A stretch of DNA of 7,497 bases from Betaproteobacteria bacterium (GTDB taxonomy: Bacteria > Pseudomonadota > Gammaproteobacteria > Burkholderiales > Methylophilaceae): assembly GCA_009926035.1 (NCBI GenBank), contig RFPQ01000035.1:1-7497 (forward strand). Direction: 5' to 3'. Position numbers and translations under genes: made by a program. Of this stretch, positions 1 through 6,920 are shown piece after piece (within the stretch, counting starts at the first letter, position 1; the number at the start of each line of letters is the position of its first letter). The notes under the pieces were generated by a model. The model made no database searches and was not told where the DNA came from. It worked only from the letters and a program-made list of their open reading frames with translations.

Positions 1-93
1 TTGTGCCATCAAGCGATATGGATACCAAATAATTCCCCAGACAAAAGCTCCAAAAAGCAATGAAAATATAGGAAGGTAATGTTTTATTCTCAT
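1..93 (-). CDS. EamA/DMT-superfamily permease, N-terminal fragment (runs off left edge)
   Basis: Only the first 31 codons are inside the window. The visible peptide starts MRIKHYLPIFSLL and continues with a hydrophobic, glycine- and tryptophan-containing stretch (FGAFVWGIIWYPYRLM) that looks like the first membrane helix of drug/metabolite-transporter (EamA) permeases. These are inner-membrane exporters or importers of small metabolites with about ten helices. The start ATG overlaps the miaA stop codon in an ATGA arrangement, which suggests translational coupling and makes this the last visible gene of the tsaE-amiC-miaA operon. The substrate cannot be inferred. The family call rests on one helix: an uncharacterised membrane protein of another family is possible, but the W-G-x-x-W-Y-P-Y-R pattern favours EamA. 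Confidence 0.65.
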   Translation of the reverse strand, partial: MRIKHYLPIFSLLFGAFVWGIIWYPYRLMAQ

Positions 94-1031
94 ACTAATA
101 AAGCTTTTATGAAAGCTTGGACCTCTTCACTTAAGCGATGATTTCCACAATCGAATACATTAAGATTTTCCATACTCCTCATCCAAGTCATTTGTCTTTT
201 TGCAAGTTGCCGAGTTGCGAAAATAATCTTATCGATACATTCTTTTTCCTTAAAATCACCCTTAAAATACTCGATTACTTGACGATAGCCAACTGATCTC
301 ATCGATGGCATGTGACTTTGAAGCTCAGGATATTTTTTAAGCAAAAACTCTACTTCTTTAAATAAGCCAGCCTCAATCATTTCATTAACTCTAAATTCAA
401 TACGCTGATGAAGAATTTTTCTATTACTGGGCATCAATCCTAATTTAATGACAGTGAAAGGAAATTCATTTTTGTTTTTTGATTTATGAAAATAAGATAA
501 AGTTTTTCCAGAAGAATAAAAAACTTCTAAACTACGACTAATACGCTGAGCGTCGTTAGGATTTAATTTCATTGCTGTTTCATTATCAATAGACTTGAGT
601 TTTTCATAAAGTTTTGGCCATCCAAATTGAATGGCTTCTTTTTCTATATCTTTTCTTATTTGATAATCAGTTTTCGGCATTTGATTAATACCTTTTTCAA
701 GAGCGTTGAAATACATCATTGTGCCTCCTACCAAAAGAGGAATATGGCCTCGCAGTAGAATTTCATCAATAAGTCTTAAAGTATCTTGTAAAAATTGCGC
801 TACGGAATATGTTTCATCTGGCCTAATAATATTTATGAGATGATGAGGTGCCATATTTAAGACATTTTGAGATGGCTTAGCTACACCAATGTCCATATCT
901 TGATATATTTGAGCGGAATCAACACTAATGATTTCAAATGGGAAAGTACTAACGAGGTCAACAGCAAGTTTTGTTTTGCCTGACGCTGTTGGCCCTAATA
1001 AAAAGAAAATAGCTGGCTTATCTATTGCCAT
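90..1031 (-). CDS. miaA: tRNA dimethylallyltransferase MiaA
   Basis: MiaA transfers a dimethylallyl group from DMAPP to N6 of A37 in tRNAs reading UNN codons (i6A37, the precursor of ms2i6A). It is a cytosolic enzyme. The 313 residues match the usual family length of about 310. The P-loop GPTASGKT lies at residues 13-20, followed by VDSAQIYQ with the conserved Asp38. PLLVGGTMMY (98-107, with Thr104) is the conserved GGT segment, DAQRISRSLEVF (160-171) belongs to the tRNA-binding part, and TRQLAKRQMTWMR (273-285) is the typical C-terminal motif. Arg214 in FRVNEM probably corresponds to the conserved catalytic-region arginine. The ATG lies 4 nt after the amiC stop with only a weak purine stretch upstream, so reinitiation after amiC is likely. 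In many Proteobacteria mutL lies directly upstream; here it does not. Confidence 0.97.
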   Translation of the reverse strand: MAIDKPAIFFLLGPTASGKTKLAVDLVSTFPFEIISVDSAQIYQDMDIGVAKPSQNVLNMAPHHLINIIRPDETYSVAQFLQDTLRLIDEILLRGHIPLLVGGTMMYFNALEKGINQMPKTDYQIRKDIEKEAIQFGWPKLYEKLKSIDNETAMKLNPNDAQRISRSLEVFYSSGKTLSYFHKSKNKNEFPFTVIKLGLMPSNRKILHQRIEFRVNEMIEAGLFKEVEFLLKKYPELQSHMPSMRSVGYRQVIEYFKGDFKEKECIDKIIFATRQLAKRQMTWMRSMENLNVFDCGNHRLSEEVQAFIKALLV

Positions 1032-1035
1032 ATCT

Positions 1036-2298
1036 TTAGAAATTCTTAGCGATGTTAGGATTGGAAGATAAATATTTTTTTATACCGATTAAAATATTTT
1101 TAGCTAAAATTTCCTGATGTTCGTCATTATTTAAGATCTGCTCCTCTTTAGGGTTACTAATAAAAGCTGTTTCTACAAGAATGGATGGAATATCAGGTGA
1201 TTTAAGAACCGCAAATCCAGCTTGTTCGACATTAGACTTATGTAAGTCATTAATATCACGTAGCTGATCCAAAACAAAATTACCAAGTTTTACGCTGTCA
1301 TTAATAGTTGCTGATTGAGATAAATCAAGCAATGTTTTTGCCAACATAGGATCTTTATCATCCAAACTTACGCCGCCGATTAAATCCGACTCATTTTCCT
1401 TGTTAGCTAAATATCTTGCCGAGGCAGATGTGGCGCCACTTTCTGATAATGCAAAAACAGAAGAGCCTTTGGCATCTGGATTAGTAAAAGCATCTGCATG
1501 GATAGACACAAAGATATCCGCTTTTAATTTTCTTGCTTTTAAAACCCGCCCTTGAAGCGGAACGAAATAATCATCATCTCGCGTTAATACTGCTCTTAAT
1601 TGTTCATCATTATCAATCTCTTTTTTAAGTTTTCTTGCAATCGATAAAGTAATATTTTTTTCTAAACTACCTGAGGGCCCCCTTGCACCAGAATCCTCGC
1701 CACCATGCCCAGCATCTATAGCAATTACGATTTTTTTAGTAGAACTTTTATTAGATTGCGATGAAGAAGCTTCTTGAAGTGCTTTTTCTTTTTTAGTTTC
1801 TGATTGAGGCGACAATATAATCTCTTTTTTAGAGAGCGTTATATCTTTTTTTTCTTTGTCTTGGACAAATGCCATTAATTCATCAACTCTTGGATAGACA
1901 TCGATCACTAAACGATGCTTATAACTCCCCGCAGGCTTTAGAGAAAAAATATTAATTTTAGATTCAGCCCTTAGCTCGATTACGACTCGAGACACTTGGC
2001 TATTAAATTTAGCAACACGAATTTGTTTAATATTAGGATCGCTTGATAATATTTTTGTACTTAAATTTTTTAAATCATCATTCAGTTCAATGTCGTGAAG
2101 ATCAATCACCAAGCGATCTGGATTTTTTAAAATCATTTGATCATTACTAATAGGCTTAAGAGATTCTAGGGTTACTCGCGTGTACTCTCTTGCAGGCCAT
2201 ACTCGCGCAGATTCAATCGAATTTTTTGCAAAAATATGATTAGGGAAAATTGCCCACATTAGTACAAAAAAAACTTTTAGATGATGGCTTTTAAACAT
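1036..2298 (-). CDS. amiC: N-acetylmuramoyl-L-alanine amidase, AmiC/AmiB type (AMIN + Amidase_3)
   Basis: This periplasmic zinc amidase cuts the amide bond between MurNAc and the stem peptide to split septal peptidoglycan during daughter-cell separation. The 420 residues contain a Sec-type signal peptide (about 1-24, ending NHIFA, no twin arginine), an AMIN septal-targeting domain (about 26-135), a linker rich in Lys, Ser, Glu and Gln (about 145-188) and a C-terminal Amidase_3 domain (189-410). The expected zinc ligands are visible: His198 in DAGHGG, Glu213 in SLEKN and His267 in SIHADA. The catalytic Glu376 is in LVETAF. An insertion at about 291-338 corresponds to the regulatory helix region that occludes the active site in AmiB/AmiC until a LytM activator (EnvC or NlpD) displaces it. 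No LysM repeat follows. The start lies inside the end of tsaE and has an AGGA ribosome-binding site. AmiB versus AmiC naming is uncertain. Confidence 0.95.
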   Translation of the reverse strand: MFKSHHLKVFFVLMWAIFPNHIFAKNSIESARVWPAREYTRVTLESLKPISNDQMILKNPDRLVIDLHDIELNDDLKNLSTKILSSDPNIKQIRVAKFNSQVSRVVIELRAESKINIFSLKPAGSYKHRLVIDVYPRVDELMAFVQDKEKKDITLSKKEIILSPQSETKKEKALQEASSSQSNKSSTKKIVIAIDAGHGGEDSGARGPSGSLEKNITLSIARKLKKEIDNDEQLRAVLTRDDDYFVPLQGRVLKARKLKADIFVSIHADAFTNPDAKGSSVFALSESGATSASARYLANKENESDLIGGVSLDDKDPMLAKTLLDLSQSATINDSVKLGNFVLDQLRDINDLHKSNVEQAGFAVLKSPDIPSILVETAFISNPKEEQILNNDEHQEILAKNILIGIKKYLSSNPNIAKNF

Positions 2299-2738
2299 TC
2301 AGTTCCTATTGATGTATAACTAATCAAATGAAGATGTCGGCCATAGGGGGTGTGACTAAGCTCAATTGAAATGTCAGGTTTGGGAAGAATATGCCCTGCT
2401 TTTTCTGGCCATTCAACCAAGCAAATAGAAGTATTATTAAAGTACTCTCTAAATCCAGCATCATCCCATTCAGTTTCATCTTTGAAGCGGTAAAGATCAA
2501 AGTGGTAAATAGTAAATTTTTCTAAACTATAGGGCTCCACGAGCGTATAAGTCGGACTTTTAACTTTATCTTGATAACCAAGTCCTCGGAGTAAACCTCT
2601 AACAAATGTCGTTTTGCCAGAACCCAATTCACCTTTTAAATATAAATTCATTCCAGGAAATAAATGACTTGCCATACTTTCCGCCAAACGAAGTGTTTCA
2701 CTTTCATCTTTTAAGTCATAATTAGAATCAAACATCAT
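2277..2738 (-). CDS. tsaE: tRNA threonylcarbamoyladenosine biosynthesis ATPase TsaE
   Basis: TsaE (formerly YjeE) is the P-loop ATPase that works with TsaB and TsaD, after TsaC makes threonylcarbamoyl-AMP, to form t6A37 in ANN-decoding tRNAs. It is cytosolic and usually essential in bacteria. The 153 residues fit the family. The Walker A motif GELGSGKTT is at 36-44 (Lys42, Thr43), followed by the family motifs SPTYTLV (61-67), HFDLYR (79-84) and the Trp-containing LVEWPEKAG (107-115). Two adjacent ATG codons at the start (2736-2738 and 2733-2735) are both possible, and no Shine-Dalgarno sequence is visible before either. It is the first gene of its operon, divergent from queG, and its 3' end overlaps amiC by 22 nt. 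Confidence 0.96.
   Translation of the reverse strand: MMFDSNYDLKDESETLRLAESMASHLFPGMNLYLKGELGSGKTTFVRGLLRGLGYQDKVKSPTYTLVEPYSLEKFTIYHFDLYRFKDETEWDDAGFREYFNNTSICLVEWPEKAGHILPKPDISIELSHTPYGRHLHLISYTSIGTECLKAII
2304..2307 (-). promoter_or_regulatory. Ribosome binding site of amiC, inside tsaE
   Basis: On the minus strand an AGGA lies 5 nt before the amiC ATG (AGGAACTGAATG). It is within the tsaE coding sequence, so amiC can be loaded independently of tsaE termination even though the genes overlap by 22 nt. It supports the start at 2298. Confidence 0.65.
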
Positions 2739-2769
2739 AGATACAATTTATATAAAAAATAATTAAAAC
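2739..2769. promoter_or_regulatory. Divergent tsaE/queG intergenic region, probable back-to-back promoters
   Basis: Only 31 bp separate the start codons of two divergent genes, so promoters for both must lie here or extend into the opposite coding region. On the plus strand TACAAT (2742-2747) and TATAAA (2751-2756) are possible -10 elements for queG. On the minus strand a TATATAAAT stretch could serve tsaE, giving a very short leader. No convincing -35 or Shine-Dalgarno sequence is seen on either side. In sequence this AT-rich, individual -10 matches are weak evidence; the layout is the main argument. Confidence 0.4.
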
Positions 2770-3843
2770 ATGACAGAAATTTGGGATCAATTAGCATTGC
2801 AAATTAAAGGCTGGGGCCGAGAATTTGGTTTTGATCAAATTGGCATTACTGATATAGATCTCAATCATACTAAAGATCATTATCTAGAATGGATTAAACA
2901 AGGGTTCCATGGTGAAATGCATTATATGGTAAAACATGGTTCACGGCGATATAAGCCAGAAGAGCTAGTGCCCCATACTATTCGAATTATCACAGCTAGA
3001 CTTAACTATTTTCCTCATTCGCAAAATTCAGAAACTATTTTGCAGGATAGTCAAAAAGCGTTCATTTCACGTTACGCTTTAGGTCGTGATTATCATAAAG
3101 TAATGCGTGCAAAGCTAAAAAAGCTTTCAGAAAAAATTCAAAAAGAAGCACATAAAGCTTTAAATCACGCTTTTCAATTTAGGTTATTTACAGATAGCGC
3201 TCCCGTCATGGAGGTTGAGCTTGCTGAGAAATCTGGGCTTGGTTGGAGAGGAAAACATACTCTACTTATTAATAAAGAACATGGCTCCTGGTTCTTTCTA
3301 GGTGAAATTTATATTAACTTACCTTTGCCTATTGATAAAAAAGTTGAAAATCATTGTGGTACTTGCACAAGCTGTATGGATGTATGTCCAACCAAGGCTA
3401 TTATAGGGCCCTATAAACTCGATGCAAGAAAATGCATTTCTTATCTCACCATTGAACATAAGTCTTCAATACCCGTGGAATATCGTAAACAAATTGGCAA
3501 TCGTGTGTATGGTTGTGATGACTGTCAATTATATTGCCCCTGGAATAAGTTTGGTCAAATCTCGAAGGAAGATGACTTTAAGGTAAGACATGGTTTAGAT
3601 GATATCGAACTCGTAGAATGTTTTTTATGGACTGAAGCAGAATTTTTAAAAAACATGGAAGGTAGTGCAATTCTTCGCATAGGCTATGATCAATGGTTGA
3701 GGAATGTTGCAATAGGACTCGGCAATGCTAAAACATCTGAAATTATTGTGAATGCCCTTAAAAGCAGATATCAAGAAGCCTCGACGCTCGTTAAGGAGCA
3801 TATAACATGGGCTCTCGCACAACATAATTTTCATATAAATTAA
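2770..3843 (+). CDS. queG: Epoxyqueuosine reductase QueG
   Basis: QueG reduces epoxyqueuosine to queuosine at wobble position 34 of GUN-anticodon tRNAs (Tyr, His, Asn, Asp), using cobalamin and two [4Fe-4S] clusters. It is the last step of queuosine synthesis. The N-terminus LALQIKGWGREFGFDQIGIT is family-typical. TDSAPVMEVE (141-150) holds the catalytic Asp142, followed by LGWRGKHTLLI (157-167). The cluster cysteines are Cys196, 199, 202 and 206 in CGTCTSCMDVCP, then Cys222, and Cys249, 252 and 256 in GCDDCQLYCP, so all eight ligands are present. About 100 residues follow, as expected for the C-terminal HEAT-like tRNA-binding part. The length of 357 residues is normal. The ATG has no evident Shine-Dalgarno sequence. 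Cobalamin must be made or imported, which cannot be judged here. Confidence 0.97.
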   Translation: MTEIWDQLALQIKGWGREFGFDQIGITDIDLNHTKDHYLEWIKQGFHGEMHYMVKHGSRRYKPEELVPHTIRIITARLNYFPHSQNSETILQDSQKAFISRYALGRDYHKVMRAKLKKLSEKIQKEAHKALNHAFQFRLFTDSAPVMEVELAEKSGLGWRGKHTLLINKEHGSWFFLGEIYINLPLPIDKKVENHCGTCTSCMDVCPTKAIIGPYKLDARKCISYLTIEHKSSIPVEYRKQIGNRVYGCDDCQLYCPWNKFGQISKEDDFKVRHGLDDIELVECFLWTEAEFLKNMEGSAILRIGYDQWLRNVAIGLGNAKTSEIIVNALKSRYQEASTLVKEHITWALAQHNFHIN

Positions 3844-3852
3844 GTATGTCTT

Positions 3853-3861
3853 TGCTATAAT
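3853..3861 (+). promoter_or_regulatory. Extended -10 promoter element for pgi
   Basis: TGCTATAAT is a perfect match to the extended -10 consensus TGnTATAAT. It lies in the 70-bp spacer just after the queG stop codon. A start site near 3868 would give a leader of roughly 46 nt before the pgi ATG. No good -35 is seen at the usual 17-bp spacing (ATATAA at 3833-3838), which is tolerable because extended -10 promoters depend less on -35 contacts. It suggests pgi is transcribed from its own promoter and not only by read-through from queG. Confidence 0.6.
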
Positions 3862-3913
3862 GTGAAGTTAAATTAAATTTTTCATTATCAAATCCTTAAA
3901 TTGAACGTTATAC

Positions 3914-5566
3914 ATGTCGCAAATTAATCAATCGCCCATCTGGCAATCTCTAAATCAACATAAAAAAGATATCGAATCCATCTCACTTCGCGAGATGTTT
4001 AAATCAGACCCCGATCGTTTTAATCAATTTCATATTCAATTTAATGATTTACTTCTAGATTATTCAAAACATCGCATTTCTAAAGAAACAATTAATCTTT
4101 TAGTTATGCTTGCAAAAGAAGCTGATGTTGAGGGTTGGCGAAATCGGATGTTTGAAGGTGAAAAAATAAACTCCACCGAACATCGCGCAGTTCTTCATAC
4201 GGCTCTTCGCAATCAAAACCACTCATCTATCATTTCGGATGGTGAAGACGTTATGCCAAAGATTAAAAATGTACTCAAAAAAATGCGTCGTTTTAGTGAA
4301 GAAGTAAGGTCAGGTCAATGGAAAGGTTTTACTGGTAAAGCAATTACGAGTGTCATTAATATCGGTATAGGTGGTTCTGATCTTGGCCCTGCCATGGTTT
4401 GTCATGCATTAAAAGCTTATGGTTCAAAAACTATTACGCCTTATTTTGTATCTAACGTAGATGGTGCAGATCTCTGTCAGGCCTTAGAAAAATGTAATCC
4501 AGAAACAACACTTTTTATTGTCGCTTCCAAAACATTTACAACACAAGAAACAATGACTAATGCTTTTTCAGCAAGGGATTGGTTCCTTAAAGCAGCAAAA
4601 AATAACCAACATATTACAAAACATTTTGTTGCATTATCAACAAATCAACATGCTGTATCACAATTCGGTATCGACACAGAAAATATGTTTGAGTTTTGGG
4701 ACTGGGTAGGCGGACGCTACTCCCTTTGGTCGGCAATTGGACTTTCTATCGCGCTTTATATTGGTATGGATGGATTCGAAGAGTTACTCAAAGGTGGTTT
4801 TGAAATGGATGAGCATTTCAAGACAGCGCCCATAGAACAAAATATTCCGATGATGATGGGGTTATTAGGTGTCTGGTACATTAATTTCTTTAATTTTCCA
4901 ACCCATGCAATCTTAGCCTATGATCAAGGCTTATCTAAATTAGCGCCTTATCTTCAACAAGCTGATATGGAAAGTAACGGTAAATTCATCAATCGAGATG
5001 GCGAGCGCATTGATTTTCATACAGGTCCAGTTATTTGGGGCGAAGTGGGTACTAATGGTCAGCACGCTTTCTATCAACTGCTTCATCAAGGCACCGAGAT
5101 TGTTCCTGCAGACTTTATCATGCCGATTGAATCTTTATACACAATAGGTAAAGACGGTAATGAGCATCATAAAATTTTACTGTCAAACTTTATCGCACAA
5201 ACACAATCTTTGATGCAAGGAAAAACATATGATGAAGCCCGCTCTGAAATTGAAAAACAAGGTTATGAAGGCGAAGATATAGAAAGTTTTATACCGCAAA
5301 AAACATTTGAAGGTAATCGACCGACCTCTTCCATACTTTTCAAAAAATTGACTCCAAAAACCTTAGGTCAAATTATTGCAATGTATGAACATAAAATCTT
5401 TACCCAGGGAATCATCTGGAATATTAATTCATTTGATCAATGGGGCGTGGAATACGGCAAACAGATTGCAAAACAAGTTTTACCTAAATTATCTGAAAAA
5501 ACACTTACAGATAACTTTGATAGCTCTACAAATGGATTAATTAATTACATTAAAAAATATCAATAA
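3914..5566 (+). CDS. pgi: Glucose-6-phosphate isomerase
   Basis: Pgi interconverts glucose-6-phosphate and fructose-6-phosphate in the cytosol. The 550 residues match the long Proteobacteria/eukaryote-type PGI (E. coli 549). The sugar-phosphate-binding loop IGIGGSDLGP is at 150-159. The two family signatures are present: DWVGGRYSLWSAIG (263-276) and a C-terminal one ending FDQWGVEYGK (507-516). Aligned with characterised enzymes, the catalytic residues are Glu353 in DMESNGK, His384 in GTNGQH (the expected 31 residues later) and Lys516. Nothing is missing. The gene has its own extended -10 promoter and ends 10 bp from the convergent sppA-like stop, so it is probably monocistronic or a loose unit with queG. 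If the host is a RuMP-cycle methylotroph (inference), this enzyme would feed fructose-6-phosphate into the oxidative Zwf/Gnd branch. The ATG has no clear Shine-Dalgarno sequence. Confidence 0.98.
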   Translation: MSQINQSPIWQSLNQHKKDIESISLREMFKSDPDRFNQFHIQFNDLLLDYSKHRISKETINLLVMLAKEADVEGWRNRMFEGEKINSTEHRAVLHTALRNQNHSSIISDGEDVMPKIKNVLKKMRRFSEEVRSGQWKGFTGKAITSVINIGIGGSDLGPAMVCHALKAYGSKTITPYFVSNVDGADLCQALEKCNPETTLFIVASKTFTTQETMTNAFSARDWFLKAAKNNQHITKHFVALSTNQHAVSQFGIDTENMFEFWDWVGGRYSLWSAIGLSIALYIGMDGFEELLKGGFEMDEHFKTAPIEQNIPMMMGLLGVWYINFFNFPTHAILAYDQGLSKLAPYLQQADMESNGKFINRDGERIDFHTGPVIWGEVGTNGQHAFYQLLHQGTEIVPADFIMPIESLYTIGKDGNEHHKILLSNFIAQTQSLMQGKTYDEARSEIEKQGYEGEDIESFIPQKTFEGNRPTSSILFKKLTPKTLGQIIAMYEHKIFTQGIIWNINSFDQWGVEYGKQIAKQVLPKLSEKTLTDNFDSSTNGLINYIKKYQ

Positions 5567-5582
5567 GTTATTGATTTTATTT
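5552..5582. terminator. AT-rich interrupted palindrome at convergent 3' ends, possible bidirectional terminator
   Basis: The sequence is symmetric about base 5567, with 15-nt arms (5552-5566 and 5568-5582) that pair at 13 of 15 positions. The inner eight pairs (ATCAATAA / TTATTGAT) are perfect. In both directions the hairpin is followed by a T-rich tract (TTTTATTTTA on plus; ATATTTTTTA on minus). It spans the pgi stop codon and reaches the stop of the convergent peptidase gene. Only one G-C pair stabilises the stem, and the innermost pairs cannot form in RNA because of loop constraints, so strength is doubtful. The position is what makes it a credible terminator for both units. Confidence 0.45.
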
Positions 5583-6551
5583 TATAATTAATTTTTGATT
5601 AAGAATAGCGGTCCTTAAAGATTCATTCATAGAGGATCCTAAACTTGCTCCAAATTTACGAGCAAAACGATCAGCAAAACCCTCGTAAGTCGTAAAATCA
5701 ACCACCTCTTCAGCCTTAATTATTTCACGAGCAACATAATCATAATTTCCAAAACCATCAACTAAACCAAGTTTGACTGCAGATTCACCATTCCAAAAAA
5801 GTCCGCTAAATGTATCTGGTGATTCCTTAAGGCGATTTCCACGCCCTTCTTTAACAACCGCAATAAATTGTTGATGGACTTCATTTAACATGTCTTGAAC
5901 AAAAGCTTGTTGTTTTGGATTGATTGGTGAAAAAGGATCAAGCATGGCTTTGTTCGAACCTGCTGTCATAAGCCGTCTTTCAATACCAACTTTTTTTAAG
6001 GTATCTGTAAAGCCAAAGCCATCCATTAAGACGCCAATTGAGCCAACGATACTGGCTTTATCAACAAAAATTTGGTCGGCAGCTACAGCAATGTAATAGC
6101 CTCCTGATGCGCAAATATCTTCTACTACTGCATAAACGGGAATATGTGGATGTAATTTTTTTTGCCGCTTAATTTCGTCATTAATCATCCCGGATTGAAC
6201 TGGACTTCCTCCAGGACTGTTAATTTTTAGAACAATGCCCCTTGTACCGCGGCTATCATAAGCCCTCTGTATACTTTCAAAAAAGTCTTTTGCATTAACT
6301 TCATCTTTCTCACCAATGACACCATTAATTTCAATCAACGCGGTATGATTGCCTGAGCCACCTTTTGTGTGCATCGCACCAAATGCCAAAAATAAAAGCA
6401 CAAAGAGATAAAAAAATGTAATCGATTTAAAAAAAATACTCCAGCGCCTTGCAATTCTTTGCTCACCTAAAGCTGAAAGTGCGATTTTTTCTAACGCTTC
6501 TCTTTCCCAATGTTCTATTGGTTTCTTTTCTGTCTTTTTTCTAATTGCCAT
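5577..6551 (-). CDS. sppA: Membrane-anchored S49 family peptidase (SppA-like, short form)
   Basis: This is probably an inner-membrane serine protease that degrades signal peptides left after export, or other membrane substrates. The 324 residues match the short SppA form with a single S49 domain, unlike the duplicated 67-kDa E. coli SppA. A charged cytosolic segment (1-38) is followed by one membrane anchor (about 41-60), after which the catalytic domain faces the periplasm. NSPGGS (111-116) is the conserved oxyanion-region motif. The nucleophile is Ser149 in ICASGGYY and the general base is Lys201 in GSNKAMLDPF, spaced 52 residues apart as in B. subtilis SppA (Ser147/Lys199). GSIGVLM (170-176) is also typical. 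The ATG has a good GGAG ribosome-binding site. It is the last gene of a HAD phosphatase-Rieske-peptidase operon, 21 nt after the Rieske gene. The substrate is inferred from the family only. Confidence 0.93.
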   Translation of the reverse strand: MAIRKKTEKKPIEHWEREALEKIALSALGEQRIARRWSIFFKSITFFYLFVLLFLAFGAMHTKGGSGNHTALIEINGVIGEKDEVNAKDFFESIQRAYDSRGTRGIVLKINSPGGSPVQSGMINDEIKRQKKLHPHIPVYAVVEDICASGGYYIAVAADQIFVDKASIVGSIGVLMDGFGFTDTLKKVGIERRLMTAGSNKAMLDPFSPINPKQQAFVQDMLNEVHQQFIAVVKEGRGNRLKESPDTFSGLFWNGESAVKLGLVDGFGNYDYVAREIIKAEEVVDFTTYEGFADRFARKFGASLGSSMNESLRTAILNQKLIIK

Positions 6552-6559
6552 TTGCTTTG

Positions 6560-6563
6560 CTCC
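6560..6563 (-). promoter_or_regulatory. Ribosome binding site of the sppA-like gene
   Basis: On the minus strand GGAG lies 8 nt before the ATG (GGAGCAAAGCAAATG), in the 21-nt gap after the Rieske gene. It is one of only two convincing Shine-Dalgarno sequences in the window and confirms the start at 6551. Confidence 0.7.
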
Positions 6564-6572
6564 GTAAATGCT

Positions 6573-6920
6573 TTAATAAATTTCAACCCATAATACATCG
6601 TTTGATTCTGTTACATTTAATTTTTCTAATATTTCACCACGACAAGGCCCAGAAATGCATTCACCAGAAACGGGATGATAAATGGCCCCATGTGTCGAGC
6701 ATACAATCCATTGCTTTTGATCATCCATAAATTCATTAGGCTTATAATCAAGCTCAATTGGCATGTGCTTGCATTGATTAAGATAAGCATGATACTTACC
6801 TTCAAAAAGAACTACAAAACCAGATTGAATGGCAGCTTCTGTTAGGTATTCAAATTTGGTTGTTGAGCCATCACCTTCAAAAGCCTTTTTATCTATTTCA
6901 ATTTTTGTGTTTTTGCTCAT
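6573..6920 (-). CDS. Small Rieske [2Fe-2S] domain protein
   Basis: This 115-residue protein is a single Rieske domain with no signal peptide or membrane segment, so it is probably a soluble cytosolic electron-transfer protein. The cluster ligands are Cys50 and His52 (CKH) and Cys74 and His77 (CSTHG), separated by 21 residues. STHGAIYHPVSGECISGPCRG then gives the usual HG-x-x-[FY]-x-x-x-x-G...GP fold signature. Cys88 and Cys93 are extra cysteines. The bc1-type disulphide cysteines next to the ligands are absent, so it is closer to the Rieske ferredoxin/NirD-like group. The ATG overlaps the stop of the upstream phosphatase (ATGA), and no Shine-Dalgarno is visible, so coupling is likely. No dioxygenase or nitrite reductase gene is nearby. 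The redox partner and role are unknown. Confidence 0.93.
   Translation of the reverse strand: MSKNTKIEIDKKAFEGDGSTTKFEYLTEAAIQSGFVVLFEGKYHAYLNQCKHMPIELDYKPNEFMDDQKQWIVCSTHGAIYHPVSGECISGPCRGEILEKLNVTESNDVLWVEIY

Noticed and set aside
1720..1860. Low-complexity Lys/Ser/Glu-rich stretch as a sign of frameshift or foreign insertion in amiC
   Set aside because: The frame is intact, and a variable charged linker between the AMIN and Amidase_3 domains is normal for this family.
3646..3834. A 62-codon open frame on the minus strand inside the 3' part of queG
   Set aside because: It lies entirely within a well-supported gene on the other strand, its product is not recognisable, and there is no ribosome-binding site. 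It is a shadow frame.
3844..3913. A riboswitch or structured leader between queG and pgi
   Set aside because: The 70 bp is too short and too A/T-rich for a known riboswitch, and I could find no stable stem. Only the extended -10 element stands out.
6545..6730. A 61-codon open frame on the plus strand across the Rieske/sppA-like junction
   Set aside because: It overlaps the Rieske coding region and the start of the peptidase gene, has no recognisable domain, and reads antisense to a clear [2Fe-2S] domain.
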